Origin: Galbibacter sp038433465
Lineage (GTDB): Bacteria; Bacteroidota; Bacteroidia; Flavobacteriales; Flavobacteriaceae
Length of the DNA: 64,000 nt
Reading direction: 5' to 3'
Assembly (NCBI RefSeq): GCF_038433465.1
Contig: NZ_JAESVF010000007.1
Location: 62,001 to 126,000, forward strand
The translations under genes were made by a program, and so were the position numbers. The number at the start of each line of letters is the position of its first letter. Within the stretch, counting starts at the first letter, position 1. The notes below the pieces were generated by a model, which worked only from the letters and a program-made list of their open reading frames with translations, ran no database searches and had not been told where the DNA came from. Below, in pieces: positions 45,256 through 54,052 of the stretch.

Positions 45256-46164
45256 ATGACAAAATTTAAAACACTCCTTTCGGCAGCTCGCTTGCGTACG
45301 CTTCCGTTGTCTCTTTCAGGAATTATTGTAGGTTCTGCAATAGCTTTTTCACAAGGATTTTACAATACTTCTATTTTTGTTTTAGCTTTAATTACTACGG
45401 TCGGACTGCAAATTCTATCCAACTTTGCAAACGATTATGGGGATGGCGTAAAAGGGACTGATAATGAAGATAGAGTAGGACCAATGCGTGCTATTCAAAG
45501 CGGAGTAATTTCAGATAAAGAAATGTTACGAGCTATTATTGTAACTGTTATTTTGACTTTATTGGTTGCTGTAGCTCTAATTTATGTGTCGTTTAAAGAC
45601 ACTAATTTAGGATATTCACTTTTCTTTTTTCTCCTCGGAATTGCGGCGGTAGTTGCTGCTATTAAATATACAGTAGGAAAATCTGCTTACGGCTATAATG
45701 GTTTAGGCGACGTTTTTGTCTTTATCTTTTTCGGATTGGTAAGTGTGTTGGGTTCGTACTTTTTGTATGTAAAACAATTACATTGGCAAACATTTTTGCC
45801 TGCCATCAGTATCGGATTGTTAAGTGTTGGGGTGTTAAATTTGAATAATATGCGCGATGTTCTTAGCGATACAAAGTCAAATAAAAACACTTTGGTTGTC
45901 AAAATTGGAGTGGAAAGTGCAAAAAAATATCACTTTTTCATCATTTTAATGGCAATGTTAGCGGGAGTATTGTATTTATTTTTAAACTATCAATCTCCGC
46001 TAAATGTATTGTTTTTGATTTCCTATATTCCTATTACACTGCATTTAAGACGTGTTTACTTAAATAAAAATACAGCCGATTTAGATCCGGAATTAAAGAA
46101 GCTAGCCCTAAGTACTTTTCTATTTGCTATTTTGTTTTTGTTCAGTTTTAATAATTTTTTGTAG
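45256..46164 (+). CDS. menA: 1,4-dihydroxy-2-naphthoate polyprenyltransferase
   Basis: A 302-residue UbiA-type prenyltransferase with eight or nine membrane helices. The first Asp-rich motif is NFANDYGDGVKGTDNEDRVGP and the second is NNMRDVLSDTKSNKNT, both on the cytoplasmic face. It attaches the polyprenyl chain to DHNA. The sequence around RLRTLPLSLSGIIVGSAIA at the N terminus is characteristic. It starts seven bases after the SPOR-like gene. Confidence 0.95.
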   Translation: MTKFKTLLSAARLRTLPLSLSGIIVGSAIAFSQGFYNTSIFVLALITTVGLQILSNFANDYGDGVKGTDNEDRVGPMRAIQSGVISDKEMLRAIIVTVILTLLVAVALIYVSFKDTNLGYSLFFFLLGIAAVVAAIKYTVGKSAYGYNGLGDVFVFIFFGLVSVLGSYFLYVKQLHWQTFLPAISIGLLSVGVLNLNNMRDVLSDTKSNKNTLVVKIGVESAKKYHFFIILMAMLAGVLYLFLNYQSPLNVLFLISYIPITLHLRRVYLNKNTADLDPELKKLALSTFLFAILFLFSFNNFL

Positions 46165-46193
46165 TTTTAAACTGATTTTAACAGTAGAAAATT

Positions 46194-46952
46194 TTGGACC
46201 AACTTATAAGAATTCTCATCGTTGAAGATAACGTAATTATTGCAGACGATATGCAATCTATGCTTGAAGATATAGGTTATAGCATTGTAGCAAATGTTGT
46301 AGATTATGAAAGTGCAACAGAAGCTTTAGCTACAATGGATGTTGACTTAGCCTTAGTGGATATTGTTTTAGCCTCTAAGAAAACCGGAATTGATTTAGGG
46401 AAACACATCAGAGAAAACTACAACATTCCTTTTATTTTTGTTACTTCAAACTCCGACAAAGCAACTGTAGAGAATGCTAAAAGTGTAAAACCAAATGGTT
46501 ATTTGGTAAAGCCATTTGAGCAACAAGATCTTTTTACATCCATAGAAATAGCACTTTCTAATTTTAATAACGAAACTACATCGATTGCAAAAGAAACTGT
46601 AGAGGATGAAACCGAAGAAAAAATGGTTTCTAATTCAGTTTTAAGAAATTCAATTTTCGTAAAAAAGAATCAGCATTATTACCGTATTCCATTTGATGAT
46701 ATTCATTATGTAAAAGCAGATAATGTGTATTTGGAGGTTTATACGGAAGATAAAACTTTCTTAGTTCGTTCAGCATTAAAAGACTATTTAGAGAAACTTC
46801 CATCGAAACAATTTTACAGAGCGCACAAATCGTACATTGTAAATATCGATCAAATTGAAGCTATCAACACCAAGGATATTTTAATTAATGGTAAGAATAT
46901 TCCTATATCTAAAGAGTTTAGGGAGTTTATTCTTTCGAATATGAACTCCTAA
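46194..46952 (+). CDS. response regulator, LytTR DNA-binding type
   Basis: A 252-residue regulator. The receiver domain has IRILIVEDNVIIADDM and phospho-acceptor Asp56 in LALVDIVLA. An acidic linker (about 125-150) leads to a LytTR domain (about 150-250) with IHYVKADNVYLEVYTEDK and FYRAHKSYIVNIDQIEAI. The start is a TTG, because no suitable ATG precedes the receiver domain. The likely partner is the HisKA_2 kinase 640 bases downstream. It is the last gene before a gap with three terminators. Confidence 0.9.
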   Translation: MDQLIRILIVEDNVIIADDMQSMLEDIGYSIVANVVDYESATEALATMDVDLALVDIVLASKKTGIDLGKHIRENYNIPFIFVTSNSDKATVENAKSVKPNGYLVKPFEQQDLFTSIEIALSNFNNETTSIAKETVEDETEEKMVSNSVLRNSIFVKKNQHYYRIPFDDIHYVKADNVYLEVYTEDKTFLVRSALKDYLEKLPSKQFYRAHKSYIVNIDQIEAINTKDILINGKNIPISKEFREFILSNMNS

Positions 46953-47147
46953 TCTTTCATTTACAACATTATAATCCAGACTTACCTCATAAATAAGTCT
47001 GTTTACAACAATATTTTGGAATCATAAAACATGCAGTATACATTTGAAGTGTTGTTAATTAAGCTTATGCGCCCCAAATATGAGCTAAATTAACATCCCC
47101 CAAAGTTGCACAATAACTTAAATTATGATTGCCTTAAATTGGTTAAC

Positions 47148-47181
47148 AAAAAAGAACTCTCCTCAAAAGAGTTCTTTTTTT
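47148..47181 (+). terminator. intrinsic terminator A
   Basis: AAAAAAGAACTC with GAGTTCTTTTTT (47148-47159 with 47169-47180), a 9-base loop and a T run. It lies 195 bases after the LytTR regulator stop. Confidence 0.88.
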
Positions 47182-47305
47182 GTTTTACAACAGTTTTTAC
47201 TGGTTTTACAACAAAAAATAGCTAAACAGTATTTAGTTTTATACATTCGTCTCGTTGATAAAAGATTATTGGTTTTACCCAAACAAAATTTTCATGATTT
47301 TTTAT

Positions 47306-47342
47306 AAAAAGAGTTTTAAGCAACTGCCTAAAACTCTTTTTT
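47306..47342 (+). terminator. intrinsic terminator B
   Basis: AAAAAGAGTTTT with AAAACTCTTTTT (47306-47317 with 47330-47341) and a 12-base loop. Confidence 0.85.
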
Positions 47343-47490
47343 GTTTTCTACATTACTTCCATCAACTTAGTTTACCACATAAAACAAGCATTATACAACA
47401 TAAATTTAGTTTCTTCTGATAGAAATTTTAAGTTTACTTCGCTGTTAAGATGTTAATTACATAGTAATATTACTTTTAAAATATTATTAT

Positions 47491-47524
47491 AAAAGCCTAA
47501 ATGCTATATTTAGGCTTTTTTTAA
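47491..47524 (+). terminator. intrinsic terminator C
   Basis: AAAAGCCTAAAT with ATTTAGGCTTTT (47491-47502 with 47508-47519), a 5-base loop and a T run. It ends about 70 bases before the sensor kinase start. Confidence 0.88.
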
Positions 47525-47593
47525 AACAAATGCTTTAGAAAGAATAAAAATCAGCATGAATTGTTTCTGCATAAACCCCCTATGTTAATTAAA

Positions 47594-49564
47594 ATGAATA
47601 ATAGAGTTGTATTATTTTATTTCAGAAAAAAAACCATAGCTATTGCAACCCTTTTATTGCTTACAGTTGCGATTTTTGCTCAGCATAAAACTTTTGAAGA
47701 AGAAGATCCGTTATACGAGTTTTTAGAAATTGAAAATGAAAGCGCTCGTTTTGATTATTTCTTTAGCGTTGAACAGCACTACAAAATAAGTTCGGCGTAT
47801 ACTTGGATAGAAGTTGTAAATAAATCGATTGCTTTAGCTGAAGAAAAAAACGACTCCGAAGCTGTTATAAAATACAAAACCATTTTGATGCGTTTGTATT
47901 ACGATGTTGGCAATTATGATAAAGGAGCACTTATAGGGGAGTTGCTCTACGATGAGGAAAAGAAACTCGATGTAAAAGTTAAAATTCAAATTCTCTACAC
48001 ACTCGATTTACTGTACAAAGAACTTCAAATTTACGATAAGCAATTGGAGGTTAGGCGAGCCTTAAAAAGCCTTGGAGAAAAAATTGTACTCTACGATGTG
48101 TATGCCGAGTTAGGTTTGTATAGGCAAGCCATGATGGAATATGTAATTACAAACCAAAGTAAGCTAGCCTCGAGTAACGATAAGTATTTTAGTGCAAATT
48201 ACTACAACGATTTGGGGGCGTATTTACTAAAAGACGGCTCGATTTATACCGCCTATAAAAACATAAAAACAGCGCACGAGGAGATTACAAAATACCTTAT
48301 TGTGAATAGAGATTTGTCTGTAGACGAATTTAATGAAGCAATTTATTTAAAAGGAAAAATAGAGAGTAATTTAGGGAAATGTAAAATGTTTCAGAATAAA
48401 TTTGATGAAGCAATTTCTTACCTTGAAGCTGGAGTTTCGGCAAGCAAAATTCACGACAAAGGGAAATATTCAAACACCATTGTGGGACTTTGGGAAAGTT
48501 TAGCAGAGTGTCATTTAGAGCTTGGGAATTTAGAACTTGCGCAAACTTATTTGGATAGTATTGTACTCGATCAAAAAATTGTAAAATCGAACATTGTAAA
48601 TTACAACCGTTTAAGAGCTAATTTTCATTTAAAAGACAGTAATCCAGACTCGGCTTCTTTGTATTTTAAAAAGTACGTAAAACTCAAAGATTCGCTCGAT
48701 TACAGCAGTCGCAAAAAACAATTGTTGAGTTTACTGGTGCAGTTCGATTTAGACAATCAAAAGGAAACTATCGAAAAGCAACGTCGTAATTTAGAGAAAA
48801 ACCGAACCGAAATTTTAGCTCGCGAAAAGACTATTTACCTAAGTGTTTCTGCGCTTATTTTGTGTTTTTTATCGGTTATTGGTTTGATTGTAGCGTATGT
48901 ACGAAGTATTAAAAACAAACGTCTTATTGAAAACCAAAAGAAGATTATTGAAAACTCACTAACCGAAAAAGATTCTCTTTTAAAAGAAATTCATCATCGG
49001 GTAAAAAACAATTTACAAGTGGTTTCTAGTTTGTTAAGCATTCAAACCAAAAACACCAAAAGTAAAGCCGCAATTGCTGCGCTTGAAGAAGGGAAGAGTA
49101 GAGTGAAAGCAATGGCACTTATTCACCAAAAATTATATCAAAACGAAGATCTTTCAGTTATAAAAATGCAGGAGTATATTGAGTCGCTCGGTGCGAGTAT
49201 TCAATCGGTTTATAAAACTTCTGGAAGTAAAATAAAACTACATATCAATGCTTCGAGTACCGATTTGGATGTCGATAGAGCAATTCCTATCGGTTTAATT
49301 TTAAATGAACTGATTTCAAATTCTTTTAAATACGCTTTCGAAAATCATACAGAAGGTAATATTTACATCAGTTTACTTAAAAATAACGATCAATATTATT
49401 TTGAGTATAAAGATGATGGCGTTGGTCTCCCTGAAAATTTCGATGCAAAAACCTCTGGGTCAATGGGAATGACGCTCATTGGGCGTTTGGCAAACCAGTT
49501 GCGTTCTTCATTGCATATCGATAAAGAAAGTCACGGCGTTCGTTTTTGGTTTAATTTTCATTAA
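47594..49564 (+). CDS. TPR-containing sensor histidine kinase, HisKA_2 type
   Basis: A 656-residue kinase. A signal sequence (TIAIATLLLLTVAIFA-Q) is followed by a periplasmic region of TPR-like helices (about 60-380) and a coiled stretch. Next come one transmembrane helix (about 415-440) and the HisKA_2 box KEIHHRVKNNLQVVSSLL, with a His pair at 467-468. The ATPase domain has NELISNSFKYAF and DDGVGLPENF. This architecture is common in Bacteroidota and usually pairs with LytTR regulators such as the one upstream. The start could also be the ATG at 47582. The signal is unknown. Confidence 0.9.
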   Translation: MNNRVVLFYFRKKTIAIATLLLLTVAIFAQHKTFEEEDPLYEFLEIENESARFDYFFSVEQHYKISSAYTWIEVVNKSIALAEEKNDSEAVIKYKTILMRLYYDVGNYDKGALIGELLYDEEKKLDVKVKIQILYTLDLLYKELQIYDKQLEVRRALKSLGEKIVLYDVYAELGLYRQAMMEYVITNQSKLASSNDKYFSANYYNDLGAYLLKDGSIYTAYKNIKTAHEEITKYLIVNRDLSVDEFNEAIYLKGKIESNLGKCKMFQNKFDEAISYLEAGVSASKIHDKGKYSNTIVGLWESLAECHLELGNLELAQTYLDSIVLDQKIVKSNIVNYNRLRANFHLKDSNPDSASLYFKKYVKLKDSLDYSSRKKQLLSLLVQFDLDNQKETIEKQRRNLEKNRTEILAREKTIYLSVSALILCFLSVIGLIVAYVRSIKNKRLIENQKKIIENSLTEKDSLLKEIHHRVKNNLQVVSSLLSIQTKNTKSKAAIAALEEGKSRVKAMALIHQKLYQNEDLSVIKMQEYIESLGASIQSVYKTSGSKIKLHINASSTDLDVDRAIPIGLILNELISNSFKYAFENHTEGNIYISLLKNNDQYYFEYKDDGVGLPENFDAKTSGSMGMTLIGRLANQLRSSLHIDKESHGVRFWFNFH

Positions 49565-49642
49565 TTTTATTTAACTTTAACTACTGTCTTTTTTATACCT
49601 AAGACAGATTGCTATATTTATAGTTGAATAAAAAATAAACTC

Positions 49643-50320
49643 ATGAAAATTACATTTTACGGACACGCATCTTTGGCTATTCAGGTTGACGATGTACATA
49701 TATTGGTAGATCCATTTATCTCAGGAAACGAAAAAGCTTCGCATATCGATATCGATGCTATTAAAGCCGATTATATTTTGGTGACTCATGCGCATCAAGA
49801 TCATATTTTGGATGTAGAGCGCATAGCAAAACGCACAGGTGCAGTTGTGGTTTCGAATGCAGAAATTGCTGGACATTATGGTAAAATGGGAATTGAAACA
49901 CACCCGATGAATCACGGCGGAAGTTGGGATTTTGAATTTGGTTTAGTGAAATATGTAAATGCTACACATTCTTCTTCTTTTCCCGACGGTAGTTACGGTG
50001 GGCAACCTGGTGGTTTTGTAATCGAAGGGGAACATAAAAATATCTATATCGCTGGAGATACTGGTTTAACAATGGATATGAAAATCATTCCGCTTTTTAC
50101 AAAGTTAGATTTAGCAATTTTACCTATCGGAGATAACTTTACCATGGGAATAAAAGAAGCCATCCACGCATCAAATTTTGTAGAATGCGATAAGGTTTTA
50201 GGCTATCACTTTGATACTTTTGGTTATATTGAAATTGACCACGAGGAGGCTAAAAAAGAGTTTTACAACGCAGGGAAAGACCTAATGTTACTCGAAATTG
50301 GTGAAAGTATAGAACTCTAA
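49643..50320 (+). CDS. metal-dependent hydrolase, UPF0173 (YtkL-like metallo-beta-lactamase fold)
   Basis: A 225-residue metallo-beta-lactamase-fold protein. It starts MKITFYGHASLAIQ, has the zinc motif LVTHAHQDHILD, then NHGGSWDFEFG, IYIAGDTGLTMDM and a C-terminal GYHFDTF. The UPF0173 family has no firmly assigned substrate. Its stop codon is immediately followed by the menC start, so the two are cotranscribed. Confidence 0.92.
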   Translation: MKITFYGHASLAIQVDDVHILVDPFISGNEKASHIDIDAIKADYILVTHAHQDHILDVERIAKRTGAVVVSNAEIAGHYGKMGIETHPMNHGGSWDFEFGLVKYVNATHSSSFPDGSYGGQPGGFVIEGEHKNIYIAGDTGLTMDMKIIPLFTKLDLAILPIGDNFTMGIKEAIHASNFVECDKVLGYHFDTFGYIEIDHEEAKKEFYNAGKDLMLLEIGESIEL

Positions 50321-51364
50321 ATGAAAGCGACTTACAAAAAGTATATTTTAAACTTTAAGCGTCCAAGTGGAACTTCTAGAGGCGTACTTACTACCAAAGA
50401 AACTTGGTTTATTATTTTAGAAGAAGGCGAAAATTTTGGTATTGGTGAATGCGGAATTTTACGCTCGTTGAGTATTGACGACCGTCCAGATTACGAAGAA
50501 AAATTGCAGTGGGTTTGCCAAAATATCCATTTAGGAAAAGACGCCCTTTGGGATGCTTTGTTGGAGTTTCCTTCCATTCAATTTGGAGTTGAGCAAGCAT
50601 TTTTGTCATTGCAAAACAAAAATGCTTTTGAATTATTTCCTTCGGAATTTACGCAGGGGAAGCAGGCAATTCCGATTAACGGTTTGGTGTGGATGGGCGA
50701 TGAAAGTTTTATGACGACTCAAATTCAAGAAAAAATAGCTGATGGTTTTCAGTGTATTAAAATGAAAATTGGAGCTATCGATTTTGATACGGAATTTAAA
50801 CTTCTAAGTAGCATCAGAAACAAATTTTCTTCCGAAGAAATAGAACTTCGTGTTGATGCAAATGGAGCCTTTTCTCCTTCCGAAGCAACATACAAACTAA
50901 AGCAGTTAGCAACACTTAATTTACATTCTATTGAACAACCAATAAAACAAGGAAACATAGTTGAAATGGGGGCTTTATGTGCAGAAACTCCTTTACCAAT
51001 TGCATTGGATGAAGAATTAATTGGTGTTTTTACTGTAACAGAAAAGCGAGAATTGCTACAAACTATTAAACCCCAATACATAATTTTAAAACCAAGTTTG
51101 GTTGGCGGATTTAAAGGTTCGCAAGAGTGGATTTCGCTTAGCGAAGAATTGAAAATAGGGTGGTGGATTACGAGTGCTTTGGAGAGTAATGTGGGGCTAA
51201 ATGCAATTTCGCAATGGACTGCAACCTTGAATAATTCAATGCCTCAAGGTTTAGGAACAGGCAGTTTATATACCAACAATATTGAGAGTCCGCTTACAGT
51301 TAAAAACGGTACTTTACTGTACGATATTAATAAAAAATGGGACATAAGTCCTTTAAAAAAATAA
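50321..51364 (+). CDS. menC: o-succinylbenzoate synthase
   Basis: A 347-residue enolase-superfamily enzyme that dehydrates SHCHC to o-succinylbenzoate. Motifs are the catalytic Lys in CIKMKIGAIDF, metal ligands in ELRVDANGAFS, SIEQPIKQG and ALDEELIG, and the second Lys in IILKPSLVGGF. The start codon directly abuts the preceding gene's stop. Placement among men genes supports OSBS over other superfamily activities (dipeptide epimerase, N-acylamino acid racemase). Confidence 0.93.
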   Translation: MKATYKKYILNFKRPSGTSRGVLTTKETWFIILEEGENFGIGECGILRSLSIDDRPDYEEKLQWVCQNIHLGKDALWDALLEFPSIQFGVEQAFLSLQNKNAFELFPSEFTQGKQAIPINGLVWMGDESFMTTQIQEKIADGFQCIKMKIGAIDFDTEFKLLSSIRNKFSSEEIELRVDANGAFSPSEATYKLKQLATLNLHSIEQPIKQGNIVEMGALCAETPLPIALDEELIGVFTVTEKRELLQTIKPQYIILKPSLVGGFKGSQEWISLSEELKIGWWITSALESNVGLNAISQWTATLNNSMPQGLGTGSLYTNNIESPLTVKNGTLLYDINKKWDISPLKK

Positions 51365-51370
51365 ACAGAA

Positions 51371-52330
51371 TTGAAATATATAGAACAAGTTTTTAAGGTT
51401 AGACACGAGTTTTGGAGGTATTTATTGGGCTCGATTTTTATAATTTTCATGAGCCAGATAATGCAAATTCCATTTGTGTTGGCAGTACTTTGGAAAGGCG
51501 GAACAAGCGCAGTACAATCTGGAGACACCGCTAGTTTACTAAGTGTTTTAGAACCAAATTTAAATTTGTTTTTACTGATGTTGCCCTTTGCAGTTTGCTT
51601 GCCATTACTGTTTATGTGGGTAACAAAATTCCATAAACAATCGGTTGTTGCATTAACAACGGCTCGAAAAAAAATAGATTGGAAGCGTGTGTTGTTTTCG
51701 TTTGTATTGTGGGGTGGAATTACGGCTGCTTTGGCATTTTTAGATGCGTTGGTACTGTCGCCAGAAGATTACGAATACAACTTTAAACTCGTTCCCTTTT
51801 TAATTTTATTTGTTATTGGCGTTGTAATGATACCGTTGCAAACCAGTTTAGAAGAATATATTTTTAGAGGATATTTAATGCAAGGTTTTGGAGCTCTCTT
51901 TCTCAACCGTTGGGCGCCTTTACTTTTAACTTCTGTTATCTTTGGAAGTCTTCATGTATTTAATCCTGAAGTAGATAAATTAGGATACGGAATCATGATT
52001 TATTATATCGGAACAGGATTGTTTTTAGGGATTCTAACACTTATGGATGAAGGAATGGAGCTCAGTATTGGGTTTCACGCAGCAAACAATTTAGTTACAG
52101 CTTTATTGGTTACAGCCAATTGGACTGCTTTTCAAACGCATTCAGTATTTAAAGACATTTCTGAACCAGCATTAGGTTGGGATGTTTACGTGCCTATTTT
52201 TATTGTATTTCCTATACTATTATTCATTTTTGCTAAGAAATACAAGTGGAGTAATTGGAAAGAGAAACTTACAGGTAACATCACACCTCCTCAAGATGTT
52301 GATAAAATATCTGAAACTACCTCTGTATAA
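51371..52330 (+). CDS. CPBP family intramembrane metalloprotease
   Basis: A 319-residue membrane protein with about eight helices. It contains the CPBP (Abi/CAAX protease-like) motifs: EEYIFRGYLMQGFG (EExxxR), FGSLHVFNPE and the terminal GFHAANNLV. The start is a TTG six bases after menC; the next ATG would cut into the first helix. The family processes membrane or prenylated substrates, but most bacterial members have no known target. It is probably cotranscribed with menC, with no evident part in menaquinone chemistry. Confidence 0.88.
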   Translation: MKYIEQVFKVRHEFWRYLLGSIFIIFMSQIMQIPFVLAVLWKGGTSAVQSGDTASLLSVLEPNLNLFLLMLPFAVCLPLLFMWVTKFHKQSVVALTTARKKIDWKRVLFSFVLWGGITAALAFLDALVLSPEDYEYNFKLVPFLILFVIGVVMIPLQTSLEEYIFRGYLMQGFGALFLNRWAPLLLTSVIFGSLHVFNPEVDKLGYGIMIYYIGTGLFLGILTLMDEGMELSIGFHAANNLVTALLVTANWTAFQTHSVFKDISEPALGWDVYVPIFIVFPILLFIFAKKYKWSNWKEKLTGNITPPQDVDKISETTSV

Positions 52331-52442
52331 ACTTTTTTATACAAATTATAGGGGTTAATTTTATACAAAATTCCAGTGTTAGTTTGTGTTTTGTGCAGAT
52401 TAATGCATTTATGGAATGGTATTTTAAACTAAAATTATTCCT

Positions 52443-53531
52443 ATGGAAAACACTCCATCTTTTGATAAAATACACTTAAAATTCAAGCTCAACGGGACTT
52501 ATTTTGACAGAGAAGACTTAAAAGAAGTTGCTTATAGTTTTGTAAAAGAAGGCGAGGATTACGAGCAATCTATCGGTAACTTTTTAATGGATTGGTTGGA
52601 TGCCAAAGACCATTTATTTGTGCGAACTTCTGGTTCCACAGGCACGCCAAAGCACATTAAAATTCAGAAGCAGTTTATGGTAAATTCTGCTATTGCTTCA
52701 GGAGATTTCTTCGGAATTTCTGTTGGTGATACTGCACTTCATTGTTTGCCTGCTGCCTATATCGCAGGAAAGATGATGTTGGTTCGTGCCATGATTTTAG
52801 GACTGGAAATCGACTTAGTTGCGCCAACTTTACATCCTTTGGAGGAGATAGAAGAGCAGTATGATTTTTCAGCAATGATACCTTTGCAGGTGTCAAATTC
52901 ACTCAATAAAATCAACAACATCAAACAGCTAATTGTTGGCGGTGCTCCTGTCACAAAAGATTTAGTAGAAAGTGTTCAAGATAAGTCTACACAAGTTTTT
53001 GAAACTTATGGAATGACTGAAACGGTAACACATATTGCAGCCAAGAAAATCAATAATTTTTCTGCTTCGGAAAGTATTGATTCCGCACATTTTAAAATTT
53101 TACCCAATGTAACAATTAGCACAGATAAACGAGGTTGTTTGGTTATTGATGCTCCTTATATTGCAGAAGAAACTATAGTAACCAATGATATTGTTACGCT
53201 GATAAGTGAAAGTGAGTTTGATTGGAAAGGACGTTACGATAATGTAATTAATTCTGGCGGAGTAAAACTTATTCCTGAGCAGATTGAAAAGAAGTTAGCT
53301 AAAGTTATTTCGCAACGTTTCTTCGTGTACGGTTTAAATGATGCCGAACTAGGAGAGAAGTTAATTCTTGTTATTGAAGGAAAAGCGCAGGAAGCTTTGA
53401 AAACTTCAGTAAAAGAATTAAAAAGCCTTGAAAAGTTTGAGCATCCGAAAGCTATTTATTTTACTGATAAATTTGAAGAAACAGCTAACGGAAAACTACT
53501 TCGTGAAGCAACTGTCGAGAAATTAAAATAG
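52443..53531 (+). CDS. menE: o-succinylbenzoate--CoA ligase (AMP-binding)
   Basis: A 362-residue, shortened acyl-CoA synthetase. It has the AMP-binding loop VRTSGSTGTPKHIKIQ, ETYGMTETVTHIA, GRYDNVINSGGVKLIPEQ and the catalytic C-terminal Lys in ANGKLLREA. Bacteroidota MenE proteins are typically this short. It activates o-succinylbenzoate to its CoA ester. It is 112 bases after the CPBP gene and 35 bases before a small zinc-ribbon-like gene. Confidence 0.9.
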   Translation: MENTPSFDKIHLKFKLNGTYFDREDLKEVAYSFVKEGEDYEQSIGNFLMDWLDAKDHLFVRTSGSTGTPKHIKIQKQFMVNSAIASGDFFGISVGDTALHCLPAAYIAGKMMLVRAMILGLEIDLVAPTLHPLEEIEEQYDFSAMIPLQVSNSLNKINNIKQLIVGGAPVTKDLVESVQDKSTQVFETYGMTETVTHIAAKKINNFSASESIDSAHFKILPNVTISTDKRGCLVIDAPYIAEETIVTNDIVTLISESEFDWKGRYDNVINSGGVKLIPEQIEKKLAKVISQRFFVYGLNDAELGEKLILVIEGKAQEALKTSVKELKSLEKFEHPKAIYFTDKFEETANGKLLREATVEKLK

Positions 53532-53566
53532 TATAGCTAGCGAGTAAAAATTATAAAAAATAAACA

Positions 53567-53764
53567 ATGAGTAAAGTATATGATTGCCCAACCTGTGGAG
53601 GAAAGGCAAAAGTGAAAGAGAGAGATGGGGAGACAACCTATCAAGCCATTAAGAATGACGAAATGGTAAAGAAGATTGAACAACTAAAAAAGGCAATGCA
53701 AAAGTTTAAAGAAAAATCGGAAGCATTGGAAAAACAGTTAGAAGAAATTCAAAATAGTAATTAA
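53567..53764 (+). CDS. small protein with one CxxC knuckle and a coiled coil, 65 aa
   Basis: No named family. The N terminus has CPTCGGKAKVKERDGE, a single zinc-knuckle-like CxxC. From about residue 30 a heptad-patterned coiled coil continues (KIEQLKKAMQKFKEKSEALE). With only two cysteines, metal binding would need dimerisation, which the coiled coil could provide; that is inference. It follows menE closely in the same direction. Confidence 0.72.
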   Translation: MSKVYDCPTCGGKAKVKERDGETTYQAIKNDEMVKKIEQLKKAMQKFKEKSEALEKQLEEIQNSN

Positions 53765-53813
53765 TATTTAATGTGAGTTCGACGTAAGAAGAATGAATAT
53801 GAGGCACGACCTG

Positions 53814-53991
53814 TTTAAAAAGTATTGAAAATCAAGGAAGCAGCGTGGGGCGAAAGATAAAAAGTTGTTTGAACGTAGTGAGTTCTTTTTATCTGTGGAG
53901 GTTGTTTCCGTAGATTTTCTTATGCTTTTTAAATCAGTCTTGATTTTTTTGTTTCGTTTTTGTGTCAAGACAAAAATGAAAATATCATTAA
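53814..53991. repeat. family C hairpin repeat, full copy 2
   Basis: The outer arms TTTAAAAAG (53814-53822) and CTTTTTAAA (53925-53933), then GAAAATC (53827-53833) with GATTTTC (53913-53919), GGAA with TTCC, and the inner arms AGATAAAAAG (53855-53864) and CTTTTTATCT (53885-53894) fold into one long hairpin. The distal module (GTCTTGA..., GTTTCGTTTTTGTGTCAAGAC) follows but lacks the CCTGCC hairpin present in copy 1. It separates the 65-aa gene from the convergent carboxylase gene. Confidence 0.82.
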
Positions 53992-54052
53992 ATAATTTAT
54001 ACTGTAAACAGTTGAAGTTATTCAATATTGATTTTACATCGAATTAGGTTAT

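Larger units (their letters stand above)
46953..47593. other. gene-free stretch with three successive terminators
   Basis: Between the LytTR regulator and the sensor kinase no convincing gene is found; the 60-codon frame at 47125-47307 crosses the first terminator. An imperfect hairpin lies at about 47052-47094, around AGCTTAT/ATGAGCT. A 20-codon frame (47031-47093, starting MQYTFEVLLIK) is possible but unsupported. The three terminators are listed separately. Confidence 0.7.

Noticed and set aside
47125..47307. 60-codon frame between the LytTR regulator and the sensor kinase
   Set aside because: It reads through a strong intrinsic terminator (47148-47181), and its Leu/Gln-rich product has no domain features.
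53865..54047. 60-codon frame beside the carboxylase gene
   Set aside because: It lies within the family C hairpin repeat and its continuation.
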